In this document: in pieces, positions 1-12,881 of the stretch
How positions within the stretch are numbered: position 1 is the stretch's first letter
Layout of the letters: each line of letters opens with the position of its first letter
From: Cadophora sp. MPI-SDFR-AT-0126
Taxonomy: Eukaryota; Ascomycota; Leotiomycetes; Helotiales; Ploettnerulaceae
Reading direction: 5' to 3'
Assembly: GCA_020747065.1 (NCBI GenBank)
Contig: JAGMVK010000029.1
Span: 1-64,000, forward strand
DNA length: 64,000 nt
The notes under the pieces: model-generated
Told to the model about the DNA's origin: nothing
Databases searched by the model: none
The model's input: only the letters and a program-made list of their open reading frames with translations
Program-made: the position numbers and the translations under genes

Positions 1-446
1 ACAACTCAACAGGACCACACACAGGGAGACTGCGAGCTTTCGGGAGATGAATGACATGGCGAGAAGCAAGATCTGTGTGTCGTTCTGTAACTGTCAGTCA
101 GTAATGTACTAAATCTAGTGTAATGTAAAGGGGGAAAATGAGCATACTAAAAATTCGAGTTCTAGTGACCGAAAGTCGAAAGAACTTAGGAACTGAAAGA
201 TCCTACTGTTGATGTGTTTTGAATTTGAAGAACCGAAGCTTGACTTGATGAGAGTAGCTTTTGTGAGAAGGACTTTCAATTTCTTTTGTATACATTGACA
301 ACGATCAAACTAATCTAAATAGGGATGGTTGTCCGTCTTTCCAGGCAACAATAGAGAAATTTTCTATGCACATATATTGCTTGTAGAATATCTCGAAGCC
401 CTTGGGTGTGAAATGATCCACATACTTTTCAATCCGACCCTCCGTA

Positions 447-683
447 CAGAGGTACGGAAGTACAGCGGTTAAGTGTTGTCAGAGGGGCGGTGGGGGCTTT
501 TAGCGAGCCCTTACTAGAGTAGAGTCTTGCCCTTTTCTTCTTGAGGCAACTTGTTCATCAAAATGGCCCGTGAGTTATGCCTGTGAGTACTCATCAAGTC
601 AAGAGCCGCGTTTATGAAAAAACCCCCTCGGAGTCTCCACCGTCCCTCTGACAACACTTAACCGCTGTACGGAAGTACCTCTG
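447..683. mobile_element. MITE of Tc1/mariner type, 237 bp
   Basis: The two ends are inverted copies of each other over about 48 bp (447-494 against 636-683). They share the core CAGCGGTTAAGTGTTGTCAG, with a 4-base block of mismatch near the tip. The element is flanked on both sides by TA (445-446 and 684-685), which is the target duplication expected for Tc1/mariner-superfamily transposases. The interior of about 140 bp has no reading frame of note, so this is a non-autonomous element. It is not AT-eroded, unlike the large repeat block to the right. A full-length transposase parent is not in the window. Confidence 0.85.
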
Positions 684-1125
684 TATAAGTAACGCCGAGG
701 CAGGGTCAGGTGGGACTCGGCACCGCTATTAATCTACTATAATAGGGTTGCTGTGCCCACATTGTGCTTTATGAAAGTGGCTGTCAGGAATTCGTCAGAA
801 AAGTCGCCGCAATCCAATCTGATCTCACCTTCCTAGATGGTAACTACCTCCCGTGCGGTATGCTTTATCCATCATGATCTTCCGTTAACGAACTCTATTC
901 TAGATACAACCCCGGCGAGCCCGCACCGGGCCTTCCGTCACACCTAGGAACAGACCATATTCCGTCATATTTCGTCCGGGAGCCTCTAGTTGCGAGATAC
1001 CAGCTTGAAGGCCTGAGCTGCCGCCGCCCCCTGTGCTAGGTTTGTATATGCACACTCTATTAACACCTTTGTTTCTTGCGCCGTGAGGCAACAATTGCAC
1101 TGACAATTATATTCAATTTAGTAAA
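684..1125. other. Intergenic, no gene seen
   Basis: Balanced base composition. Only a short shadow-like frame lies on the minus strand (900-1106). No promoter, RNA gene or repeat is recognised. Confidence 0.5.
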
Positions 1126-1440
1126 ATGCGACAGTTTTCTAGGAACTGGGTGATAATCACTCACGCTACTTTCCTACTATCCTTGATATATATGCTGCTA
1201 TTCGGGTACCAGCCAATGTTTGCCTCTGCACTCTGGATATCTGGTTGGGATGTTTCTCTCTTCTGGAAATCTCAGCTCGGAAGATGGATCCTCTCTGCGA
1301 TTGTGCCGTGGCTGCATGTTTCTGGCGCAGTCAACACTTGCTTCAATCCAGGCAGGACAGGGTTCGAGTGTGTGGAATCAGCAAGCGTAGTGGGATTGAT
1401 GCTTGCTTTCATCGGGGTGAGCTACTTTGGGTATTTCTGA
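1126..1440 (+). CDS. Possible small membrane protein, hypothetical
   Basis: An intronless frame of 104 residues. It has a hydrophobic stretch after a short basic N-terminus (about residues 8-30), a second hydrophobic patch around 50-65, and a third at the C-terminus (about 85-104), so a small multi-pass membrane protein is conceivable. No family is recognised, no promoter element is obvious, and an overlapping frame of similar length exists in another phase. It may be a chance frame. It is listed only because hydrophobic periodicity is its one coding-like property. Confidence 0.2.
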   Translation: MRQFSRNWVIITHATFLLSLIYMLLFGYQPMFASALWISGWDVSLFWKSQLGRWILSAIVPWLHVSGAVNTCFNPGRTGFECVESASVVGLMLAFIGVSYFGYF

Positions 1441-4098
1441 AGGAACTGTCTTATGAGATCACGGTTTGCTTACTTAAGAATTCTCTCCTGCTTGCGGAAC
1501 AGAGGTTAGATTGTAGAGATAGGTAGAGGTGTTCATGGGTAGGATTTCAACATCTACAGAAGTATAGTCATAACATTTGCAGGGATTTCTTTGGCGTAGA
1601 CAAATTACGCCTCATTTATCAGTACTTACCACATAGCTCTACCACTGTTAACACAGAGACATCGGAGGTCTACTTGCTGGTGCCCTAACTATACTTCTTT
1701 CCTGTATCTCCATGACGCCAACATTGACCTAGATCATCCTTTACAGCTCATGAAAGCCCCAGTGACCCTCGTAGCAAACAAAACTCCCACAAGCTCGCGC
1801 GCAGCTATCAATCACCATCCGTAGCTAACGCAGGAGTACCTTAAAAGCCGGATACATCCGGTCCCATAAAAATGAAAGCTCGACCGGAGAACCCTCACCT
1901 GTTTAGAAAGTTCATAAGTAAATCAGCCTCAGGGCCCGCAACTAAAAGTCAAACTGCGCCGCAACAGGGGGCGATAAGAAATAAAGAAGCAATCGCTTCT
2001 TCCTGTGGCTGCCCGAAAGTGGAGACATCCACTTATAGGGCCTTGGCGTCTTCATTTCACATCTGTAGATGCCATTGGATAAGTTACGAATAAGCTTACT
2101 GGTTGTGCCAGCAGCAAGGTCCTCGAAGTGCCACCAGAGCGCCAGGGAGGCATGCGCCGCCGGGAAGCCGAACATATTCCCGAGGGAGCAGGGCCTGTAA
2201 AGTTTAGAGTAGCGAGAGCGCAACTGTATGTTGACGAACCCCTGAAACCCTACTACTGTACACATTGAGGTTCCCAAGGAGTTAGTTTGGGAGGCTCTGA
2301 TGGGGGCCGCCAAAGGATTGGATCGGATGGAGACAGGGGACGGAAGAACCCCAGATAGGAAATAAGATGCGTTCTCAAAGGATCCATGTAAGCGAGCAAC
2401 GTGCACACCATCCTTCCGGGTCATCTCTAGTTCTCATGCAAAGCATAGGACTGTGGTATCACGCATGCATCGAATTCTGATCTAGATCTCGGGGACGTGC
2501 ACGGGGACTTTTGTCAAGCTGACATCCAAAATAGACTCTTGAATTTATGAGTTATGCCAAGTGCGCTCGCTAGGAAAATAATTGACGCTTTTCAAATCAA
2601 TTTTTATACATCATTCTCTCAAGCCCCAATGTTAGATAGTGGATCTTCTTTCTCAGCAGCTTTCCCCGGTGGTTGGTCGATTATACCAAATTACTTCACT
2701 TCAACCCCTTGATTACATTGGTGCAGCATAATTTTCGTCCAATTCGAGTTAAAAAAGTAGGCAGACAGTCTCCACCAACTAACATTGGGACCGGGGGGAG
2801 GAGGGGAATGGGGTACTGTATTGAAGTGTAAAGAATGTTGCCAGTCATAGCTGCTCGACAAAAGTACCATCCTTCGCCCAATACATTACTGCGCAGATGA
2901 GATGTGGAAGGAGACTCCAAGCTAGTGCTATTCGTCTGATCAAACAGGAAACAAGCATTCGGGATGGGGAGGGAGGGGAATTTAACCGTCCCCGGTTCCT
3001 CTCAGCCGCACCTTGGCTGCAGATGCGTCAAGGTGGACATGACGGAAATATCCCATCCATTGGTGAAGTCGGGATACTTACTTTCTTGAAGGCGTCTGTA
3101 TCAAGAGGTGTTTTTAAGTAGCCTGTCTTAGCTTGGTCACTTGGTGTTTTAGCGATCAAGTCCAGAAATCCATACTTTGTATTCTCTTATGAGGGTAACG
3201 TTGGATTCTACTTTTTCATTTCGTTTCCATTGAAATAGATAGATAACTTTCCTCCTTTATGGAAGGATTTGACAGTCCAGTACCATAAAAGTGACGTTAC
3301 ATCAAAAATATTGTTTCTCGATTTCAGACTCCCCATGGCGGGGCGCGAGTTGTGGACGGATGTTTCCCCGCATTATATTCTTATTCGCGTAGCCACCTCG
3401 GGAGGGCACACGCAACGCAGGACAACAACGCGGCTGAAAATGTTCTATGAGCAAGCGAAGCAAACGGTAGCTAATTGATCGGTGGACGGTGAAACTTGAA
3501 CATGGCTTACGCCAAACTAGTGTCTGTCGATGGAGGGGTATCGTACTTTATTTAGACTTACCCATCAACTAATTTTTGGTCACCGTGGTCGGTCGTCTTG
3601 TATGCATGCATGCCTACACACTTCCCCTGACCAATCTCATCTCTTGATGGTACTGTACGCTGTTCCCACGCGTTGTCAAACATGGAAAATTCTTAGGCAG
3701 CTCTTGGTCCTTAATTAAGCGAGCCGAAATGGCCCAACGACAACGGAAAGGAAGGCTTCTTCTGAATCTGTTTGGTGCGGGCATTTACCGTTGAGGCAGG
3801 AGTTTAACATTGAAAAAGTCGAAAATTCGATATATATATATATAGAACGGTTCATATTAAAGCATCGGGTGGCTTGTTTCAAGTATTCTCATTTGTGAAA
3901 ATGGAAAATGAGGCGTTGGACATCACGGTTGTGCTCACGCGATGCGGAGTGTACTGTCGGGGTGACTTGATCCTTTGGAGATGGGATAAGCAAAGAAAAG
4001 CCAATAAGGGAAAGAAAAAGGGAGGAACGAGGGGTTGAGTGAGTGAAATTTTTCCGCAACGCAAGTCGTCTGTTGAGTTCCCCTCTGCCGGTTCTACA
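1441..4098. other. Gene-poor stretch, no supported gene
   Basis: Several frames of 60-160 codons exist on both strands, the longest being 160 codons on the minus strand at 1942-2424. None shows a family motif, a signal peptide or a joinable exon structure. A short TA dinucleotide run lies near 3831-3843. Confidence 0.45.
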
Positions 4099-4106
4099 TA
4101 TATAAG
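4099..4106 (+). promoter_or_regulatory. TATA box of the small secreted protein gene
   Basis: TATATAAG lies 100 nt upstream of the ATG at 4207. It is followed by a C/T- and CAAA-rich leader typical of strongly expressed fungal genes. Confidence 0.6.
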
Positions 4107-4206
4107 TCCTTCGAATTCCCCTTTCTTCGACACTCAAATCATCTATTCACATTCTCACACAACAAAGAACCAAATCAACAAACTCCAAATTCAATCACTT
4201 TCCAAA

Positions 4207-4788
4207 ATGAAGTTCCAACTTGCACTTGTCGCCCTCCTTCCCCTCGCCTACTCGCTCCCAGCCGCTGAGCCCGCTCCTGAGGCAGCTCCTGAGGCCGCCC
4301 CGGTCAGCGATGCTTCACCAGAGGCTCTCTTCAAGCGAGCTTGTAGCTATAACAACGACTGTTTCAGTGCAACAGGTATTTCCGCTGGCAAATATGTACG
4401 TCATCGATGCGTCATCGATGATCTTAAACATCCCAATTTTTGTGGACATGATGGTGCTAACTGGGCTTCTCTTCCAAGTGCGGCTTCTGCAAGCAGGTAT
4501 TGGGTTCTTATGCTTACGATCATCCTACCTATATCTTCCAGTAAGACACTCGCTCCGTTTGTTTCATGACTTGCTCTCGAGTCTCATCGCTAAACACACA
4601 AAAGGGTGAACGGCAAGTCCTCTGGGGATAGTTGCTGCTCTTACGGAGTGTCCAGCAGCTGCGCTGCCAAATGGCCCAGTTTGAACGGAAAGTACGTATT
4701 TCCCATGAGATCATTCTTGAATCTGTTTATCCTAACGGATTTTGTTAGTGTCTTCTACAACTGCAAGAACTCCGACAAAGGATACTGA
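4207..4788 (+). CDS. Small cysteine-rich secreted protein, effector-like
   Basis: The product starts MKFQLALVALLPLAYSLP, a clear signal peptide. An Ala/Pro/Glu-rich pro-region (about residues 19-40) follows, then a KR dipeptide near residue 44 that fits Kex2-type cleavage, then a Cys-rich mature domain ending in CKNSDKGY. Two splice models keep the frame. Model 1 has exons 4207-4395, 4479-4496, 4618-4691 and 4749-4788, including an 18-nt microexon that adds two Cys. Model 2 has exons 4207-4496, 4605-4691 and 4749-4788. Both give eight Cys in the mature part, including a CC pair. The first intron of model 1 has a good GTACGT donor, a GCTAAC branch site and an AAG acceptor. The last intron (4692-4748) is common to both. 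No family is recognised. The gene lies about 0.4 kb from the RIP-altered block, a common position for effector-like genes in plant-associated fungi. Its role is inference only. Confidence 0.8.
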
Positions 4789-5149
4789 AGGTGGCAATGA
4801 TTATCTGCTCGGAATAGAGCAAAATTGAGATGAAGGCGGGGTTTGGGGGTTACAATTTTTGAAGTTGCCGCTTGAAATTAAACTTTGATCAAATTCAATT
4901 TTAGGACTTATGCAGCTCCGAGACATCGTCAACTTTAGTTCCCAGGCATACCACAGTCCAAGCAGCAGGTTTTGTTGAGGAACGGGTAACCCGAGAAAAG
5001 CTCAATCTAACGGATCTCATGTATGCCTACCCTAGCCATCTATGGTTATTGTTCAGCCCAGTTCCACATCGACTAGGGTAGAATGGTAGTAGTTCTACCT
5101 CGAATCCCTTAGGCAACCTAGATGCAATAAAATAGAACAAATCAAGAAC
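4789..5149. other. 3' flank and transition to AT-rich block
   Basis: Normal composition at first, rising in A+T after about 5100. No gene is seen. Confidence 0.6.
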
Positions 5150-5693
5150 AATTTAATTTGGATAAGGTAGTAGCGTAAAATTAATCAATTTTGATATCTA
5201 GTGAAATCCTTTACTACTTGTCTGCTTTCCTCCCACGCAGGTACTATAACTAAAATAACAAACTTAGTTAAGCCGGGCATGCGTGCTGCCATATACTTGT
5301 ACATTGGCCTTATGTCTTGCTTTATGTAATCGAAATACTCTTTCTTGCCTCTAGTAATGCGATTGTTTTTGGCTATTGGAAGCGCGTCTTTGAATATAAA
5401 AGTTAACTCTTTAGGTCTTATATAGTTATCAAATCTGATCTTTCTTATAAATTAGGCAAAGAAGTTAGTATTATTTACTATAGAACTAAGAATCGTAGCT
5501 AGATATAGCTCACTTATACGCATGAATTAATTTATCTAGATATAAATAGTAATTTTGAGAGGTATAGAATTTAAGTGTTTAGCTTTAGATCTTTGCTTTA
5601 GATCTCGCGTACTTATATTAGCTTATAAGACGTTTAAAGCAAGATTACGATTTATGATTTCCTACGACGTTATCACGAAGTTCTTATATAAGA

Positions 5694-5936
5694 TGAAGTA
5701 TTATAGTAAGTAAAGCTCTAGGAATTCTGAAGCAGATAATTATTTTAAAGAAGAACTAAACTCTAGTCTTCTAAAGAGTCTAGAAAAAAAGTATATATAT
5801 ATATATATATAAGAGGTCTTAATACAAGAGCTAGAACACTAGTATAAGGAACTATACACTTATAATAAGAGCTTCTTATAAAGTTACTAGCTCTCCTCTA
5901 TAACTATATTAGCTTATAATAACTTTATATATAATA
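5694..5936 (-). repeat. 3' LTR of degraded gypsy element
   Basis: Aligns over its length with 11971-12204. Differences are mainly C-to-T and G-to-A. This copy is the more AT-eroded of the pair. Confidence 0.85.
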
Positions 5937-5955
5937 ACTATTCCCTCTCTTAGTA
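5937..5955 (-). other. Polypurine tract of degraded gypsy element
   Basis: On the minus strand this reads AAGAGAGGGAATAGT immediately before the 3' LTR, the expected place for plus-strand priming. Confidence 0.6.
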
Positions 5956-8858
5956 GTAGTATCTATAATAGTAAGGTAAATATAATTAAGTATAATCAAG
6001 TAATAAAGTATAACTAAAGAAATAGAGCTAATTAAGTATTAGTATACTCTTATATTTTTATTAATAAAGTTTAGTAAGAAATTATATCTAGTATATAAGT
6101 TAACTAATCACTAAATATAAGTACTTAAATTACTATACTAAAATTATATATTAAAGCTATTATTAGCTTATATAACGTCTAATATTCCTTAATAATATAA
6201 TTCGTATAAACTTTTCAGAAATAGTCTTAGTAGTTAGAAATAACCTTATAATCTAATAAAGTATATTTAATTCTCTAATATAAATCCTTTATAGAATCTA
6301 TATTTAACTCTTATATCTAAATAAAGGGATTATATAGAAGCGTACTTTATTAAGGAGTAATTCTTTCCTAATATAATTAAAAGAAAGCTATATAAAAAAG
6401 CATATTAAGTATTTATTATAATAGTAAATAAATATAAATAAAGTAAATAGATATAAAGTAGCTACTTAGTAATTATAATAGCGCGCTATCTCTCTTATAT
6501 ATATATAAATAGTACTTTTCTCTTATAATAATAACTTTTCTTACTAAATTATCTATAATATATATTATTATATATTACTACTCTTCTAGTCTTACTTCTC
6601 TTCTTTATTATCTTTTTTAAATTCTTTATTATATCTTTTATTACTTATTAAAAGAATATTATATCTAATAATCCTATGAATTAGCTTTATAGAAGTACTT
6701 ATAATTAATACTTTAAAGCTATACTAATAAATCCTTTCTTTTACTATACTAATAAGAAGAGTAAAAAGAATTACGATTATTACTCTAAGTAAAAAGCTAT
6801 ATATCTTAGTATATATTCTCTATTTATAAAAGATACTAATAATTCTAGTTTTATACTTTAGTAGTAAACTATATACTAACTATAAGATAAATAATTCCCT
6901 TATACCTTTTATAAAGATATTTATATTATTAAAAATCTTATTAGAAAGTTTAAAGCCTAGCTTTATAAGAATTACTAATACCCTCTTAAGCGCGCTCTTA
7001 CTAGATATAATTTAATAGTACTTAAAGATAATTAAGACTTTATAAAGTAACTAGATAAGTATAATATAATAGATTTCTCTTCTTATATTACTCTTAAGTT
7101 AAATAAGAAAGATCTAAACTAAGTCTCTTCTCTTACTAATACCTTAGAAGTAAGTCCCTTTAATCTTATAATTAATATAATACTAATAAATAATAGGAAT
7201 TTTACGCTTTTTATAAAAGTATAATATATTTAATTAATAATATAACTAAGTTTAAATATATATATATATTACTACTTTTACTTCTAAGTCTAATTAAATC
7301 TTATATAAGCTTTTAAAGAAATTAGTTAATAAAATCTAATTATATTATAAAATTATAATAGTAATTATAAGTTTATTAAGTCTTTCTTATTATCACTAAA
7401 TACTAATACTTAAAAAGAGTAAAGTATTATTAAATAATATAACTAAAGCGATCCTTAGGAATATCTTGTAATACTTTAGTACTTAATAAGATATTATAAT
7501 ATAAGTTCGGATTTAAGTTAAGCTTTACTTTAGAAGTTTAAGACTTAGAGGATTTAAATTATAAAGTAGATACTTTATACTTTAAGCACTTATAATAATA
7601 TTATATTACTACTTCGTAATTAGAATAAAGATCTTTACTTTTAGTATATACTTTCTTATATAATATTTACTTCTTTATATATACTACTATATATTATACT
7701 TTTATATTAACTTAGTTAAGAAGCTTTAATAAAACTCTAGGAAAAACTTTTATAAGAAAAAATAAAGAAAAAGTATCTTTATTTATAAGTAATAATATTT
7801 TCTTAAATAATTAACTCTTTTTAATAGTCTATTAGCTTTTCTTATTAATTATATAAAAGATTTATACCTCTTTACTTCTAGTATTTAGCTTTTAAGCTTA
7901 TAATTTCTATTATATACCTTAAGGATTTCCTTAGTATTATCTAAATTTAAGTATACTAAAAGCTAAGTATTATAATCTTTTAGAAAGTCTTTCTATTTAA
8001 TTAAGTATTTCTTAATCTTATTCCTATTATCTTATTTATAATTAAGAATAGCTTTAACTTTTTATTCTTAAAAATTATCTTCTTTACTTAGCTTTAATAG
8101 TTTACTAAAAAGAAAGTTATTTAGTTACTTTCCTACTTATATTATATATTCTTTAAAGAAAGAAATATAAAAAGTTAGATATAACTTTTTATATAAACTT
8201 AGTAACTTTAAAGTATATATTATATTACTTATATATTTAATAATTTAGAATAAGCTAATATATTTTAGTAATAACTTTCTAGTCTTTAACTTAATATTTT
8301 TAGTATTAAGTATTACTTATTATTTTAGCTAAAAATATTTATTTAAGTACTAAGTATTATAGTACTTTTCTTAACTCTATTATATATAATTCTAAATCTT
8401 AGTAAGTTTAATTCTTTAATTATTTAGTAATTTTATTTTATCTTAAGTAATTAATATATCTTTCTTTTAAACTTTATTTATAAAGTTCTAAGGTATTACT
8501 AGTTTATAATTATAATATATTAAGTACTAAGCTATCTTTAAATATTAGTTAATAACTACTAATATATACTTATTAAGCTTATAGTTATCTTAAAGTACTT
8601 TAGTATAAATCTTCAATAGAAGTTTATAAAGCTTAGAAAAACCTAGATATTTTTATAAAACTTAAGCTCTAGCTATTTCTAGATTAATTAAATCTATTCT
8701 AGATATACCTAAATCTTAGTAAATTTAATTCTAAACTTTAAAAACTCTACTTAGTTTACTATAAATTTATACTTACTAAGTTTAATAAAGAATTTATATT
8801 TTCTTAATTATTCTATTATAACTTTAATATACTTATAGTACTTTTCTTTATTCTTAGA

Positions 8859-9230
8859 GTAAATTAAAATATTATTTAAATATACTATTATAAAATAATT
8901 AATTAGTCCTACTAATACTTTATTAATATATACATAAAATATAGCTAAAGTATTAAATAATCTAAAAAGTATTACTAAGTACTTAAAGTATCTATATCTT
9001 ATATAAAATATAATCTTCTACTTATAGCTTTCTTTAATATAAATATAATAATAAGTATTCTTTAGATTAAGAGCTATAAAAACTATAGCTTTACTAAGAT
9101 AGTCTAGTATCTTATTAATTAATAGTAAAAGATAATAATTTTTAATTATTACTTTATTTAACTCTTAATAGTTAATATATAACTATAAGACTTTATTCTT
9201 CTTTAGTATAAATAATATTAACGTGTTTAT
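8859..9230 (-). pseudogene. Reverse transcriptase remnant, Ty3/gypsy
   Basis: Minus-strand translation, ignoring RIP-type stops, gives recognisable Ty3/gypsy RT blocks in order. A KKKN...L.LYINY block comes first (family form: DYR.LN). Then an LNKVIIKNYYLLLLI block corresponds to the usual TIKNRYPLP. A YLNNILIYS block corresponds to YLDDILIYS, both Asp codons having become Asn by G-to-A change. The catalytic Asp pair is lost and several codons are stops, so the copy is dead. Confidence 0.85.
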
Positions 9231-11970
9231 AAGGCTCCTTAAAGAATAAATCTACCTCTTTTATAAAGTAGCTATTAAGTATTTATAAAGAGTAGCGAGT
9301 TATAATTTAAAAAGATTATAAAAGAAGCTATATAAAGGTAAAGTATTAGTATTAATAGTATATTTAAATCCGATTTACTCCTTAAGTAATATAATTAGTA
9401 GATTATTATTATAAATATCTATAAAATCTATAAATTAGTTTAGAAGTAATATAAGCTTTAAAGCTTTTATTTATAAAGTTAAGACTTATAATAAATTAAT
9501 AACTTTATTACTTATCTAAATATCTTATAACTAGCTTAAATATCCATAAGATCTTATATTTCTAAAATAATTATAGTTTAATTAGAAGATAAATAAAGTA
9601 TATATTATTAAATTTAGATTAGTATTAAGAATCTTAGTAAACTTATTTACTATTATAATTTAGATTTTATCTTAAGTTAAAGTATAAGCTTATTTCTTAA
9701 GTTTCTAATTATAATACTTAGCTCTTTTATATTCTAAAAATTCTATTTTAAGGACTAAATTATATCTAGAGTCCTTATAACTATAGAATCTTTTATAAAA
9801 TATCTTAAAAATCTTATAATTATCTTATATAGTTATATTTAAGTTATAAGTATAAGAAACTTAAAACTAATATTTATTAAAGATTATAAATTCTTATTTA
9901 TACTTAAATAAAAAAAGAAATCCTATTTATTTAGCTTTATATTTATTAAGAAAATTATAATTTAAGCTACTATTTATTAAACTATATAATAACACTTTTA
10001 TACTTATTTTAGTTTAATTTAAACTTATAAAAATATATAAGTATCTAAGGATATCTCTTAAGCTTTTAATACTTAAGACTTAGTATTAGCTTTTCTTATA
10101 TCCTTATTAAAGCTAAACTACTTCTATCTTTTTATATATATAGCTATATATACTTTTCTCTTATTTTAACGTACTTTCTTTATAGCCTTAAGATATTCCT
10201 TAGCTTTAAAAGTTTATAGATTATCTTATACTTATTTAGTAAACTTAAGATACTTCTAATCTCTTACTTAATAGCTCTCTTAACTATAAAAATAGTAAGT
10301 AATACTTAAGATAGCTTTCTTCTTATTTCTTTTCTCTTAAAAGAATTAAGATCTTATTAAAAAAAGTATATTACTTAAAGTACGCCTTTTATTATACTTA
10401 TTAAGATATTCTTTTCTTTATTTCTTATAAGAGCTATTATTCTTAGTATTATTTTTAGAGCTAGTTTTAGTATTTATATTCTTAGCTTTTAGTAGATTCT
10501 AAAGTATTTCTTATATTTATTTTATAAAGAACTTAGTATTATTAGCTAACTTCTTCTATTATTAATAAGTCTTAAGTAAGTTTATAAATATATAAAAGTT
10601 AATCTATTATACTATTAGGATATATATAATTATTTTCCTAAGATTAATAATAATATCTTTATCTAATATCCTAGTATTATAGTCTTTAATAAAAGTAATA
10701 AACTATTAATATATAGCTTATATAAACTTATTAAATTACTAGCGGAATTTCTTAATATTCTTAATTACTTCTATACTTTAAGTTTCTTTAAAAGTATTAA
10801 GGCCTTTTAAGAAATTAATAAATATATTCTATATTAATAGAATTCCTTTAAGTCTACGAATAGTTTATTTTATATCTCTCTAATAAGTAAATAAGTCGCC
10901 TTTTATATTAGTAGTTATAATATATACTTAGTTAATATATATATTATAACTATAAAATTAAGCTTTAAAATTCTCTTCCTAAGTGTTTTTCTAATTATAT
11001 AAGCTCTTAAAGCTTTCTCTCTTATATTTCTTAGGGATTATAATTATAAGGTATTTTTTATAATTATATTTATCTTTTACTTAAGCTATATTATACTCTA
11101 GTAATATATATATATCTAAGTTTAAGTATATTAATAATATTATCCTTAAGTTATAAGTTATATAATTTACTATAAGTATTATAGTAATTACTTACTAGTC
11201 TACTAGGATTATTAAAACTCTTAATTTAATAATATCCCTTTATAATAAGTACTATAAGCTTAGTAGATTAAATTCAGCCCTCTAATTAAAGGTATAATCC
11301 GCTATTAGTATTCTAATATTCTTTACTAGAATAAAAGCTATAAAATCTAATATTATATTATAAATTTATTAAAGGCTTTCTTTAATTACTTATTACTTAT
11401 TTATTATTTCTATATTAGCTATAGAAATAACTTAAAAGTAGTAAAATTTAGTAAGACTATTCTTATAATAAGTAAGTTTAGCTTTTATATATATATCTTT
11501 AACTTTAGACTCTATTAATAAGTATAATCGCTTTTTAAGCTCGTATTATTTCTAGCTAATCTACTCTTTAGTAAGGATTCCTAATACTATAAGATTAATA
11601 TTTATATCTAAAATAGAAAAGATTATATTATCTATTATATAATTAAATATATTAAGATTACTCTCTAAACTAGCTTTACTTTTATCTTTCTTTTTATAAG
11701 TATAAATAAGCTAGCTATAAGTATAAAAACATTCTCTATTATTATTAGCTTAAGACTCTAGAGTAGTATTACTTTTAGATATATCCCTTTACTTTATTAT
11801 ATAAAAAGGATTAATAGATTTTACTATCTTATATAAAGTATTATAAGTAGTACTACTAAAGTAAGTATTACTTAAAAGTCTAGTAATACTAGATATAATT
11901 ATTTAAATAAAACTTATCTCTCTTAATCTTTATACTACTTTCCTTAGGAAAAAGAATTCAGCTTATAAGA

Positions 11971-12204
11971 TAAAGTATTATAGTAAGTAAAGCTTTAGGA
12001 ATTCTAAATTAAGTAATTATTTTTTAAAAGAACTAAACTCTAGTCTTTTAAGAAGTCTAAAGAAGAAGTATGTATATATAAGAAGTCTTGGTATAAGAGC
12101 TGGAATACTAGTATAAGGAACTATATACCTATAATAAGAGCTTCCTATAAGTTACCAGCTCCCCTCTGCAACTGCACTAGCTCATAACAACTTCACACAT
12201 AACA
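11971..12204 (-). repeat. 5' LTR of degraded gypsy element
   Basis: Direct repeat of 5694-5936. Its distal part (about 12080-12204) keeps noticeably more G+C than the partner LTR. Confidence 0.85.
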
Positions 12205-12684
12205 GAAATATATCTTAGTACTTACTATTATTATTATTAGATCTATTTTAGTCTTAAGTCTTTATTTAAGAATTATAAATATCTAAATAATATAGAATAT
12301 AACTAGCTATAAAAGAATTAAAGTTAGAAGAACTAGCTTCTATTAAGTTATTTATAAGAAAATAAATAAGAGTTTTCTTTTTTTAAGAAAAAAAAGTTAG
12401 TTCTTATTAATTATATTATTATTATAAATATCTTAGTTACTTTTATAAGTTATAAGAATTAAGTTAAGTTTAGAATTATATTATAAAACTCTTATTAGTA
12501 TAATAAGATTAGCTAGAATAATATTATATATTTAAGAATTCTAAACTAAGGAAAAAAGAAAAAAAAAGTAGAATATTACTTAATATCTAAGTAGATATAA
12601 GCGCTTAATAGAACTAGTCCTAATTAAGCTTAAGGCCTTACTCCGCGGTTCTTCTTATAATTTATAGTATATAATATATAGTAC

Positions 12685-12881
12685 TATCGTGTAGTAGTGC
12701 GAGTAGGCTGAGTTAAAGAGATAAGATCTCCTAATTAGGATAAAAGTGTAATATAAAAAGATATATTTAAAAGGGCGTTACTTCCTTAAGGAAGGGCCTA
12801 AGAGTATATTATATATACATAATATACTTATTAAGTATATACTAGACTAAATATAACTTCTAATAGAGCGTGTTTAATATA
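12685..12881 (-). repeat. LTR of copia copy A
   Basis: About 197 bp, matching 19914-20110 and 40133-40330. It carries the shared cores AGTAGTGCGAG and TTCCTTAAGG. Confidence 0.85.

Larger units (their letters stand above)
5694..12204 (-). mobile_element. RIP-degraded Ty3/gypsy LTR retrotransposon
   Basis: A 6.5-kb element bounded by direct repeats of about 240 bp (5694-5936 and 11971-12204). Its RT domain reads on the minus strand, so 11971-12204 is the 5' LTR and 5694-5936 the 3' LTR. In minus orientation the LTR begins TGTTATG and ends in TTCA at the better preserved end (RIP-changed to TTTA at the other), consistent with TG...CA termini. A purine-rich tract lies just before the 3' LTR (complement of 5937-5955). 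Every frame is broken by RIP-type stops. No clean target duplication is visible, which may be due to mutation. Confidence 0.85.

Noticed and set aside
1942..2424. 160-codon minus-strand frame
   Set aside because: No motif, no signal peptide, and an odd mix of residues. Length alone is not enough.
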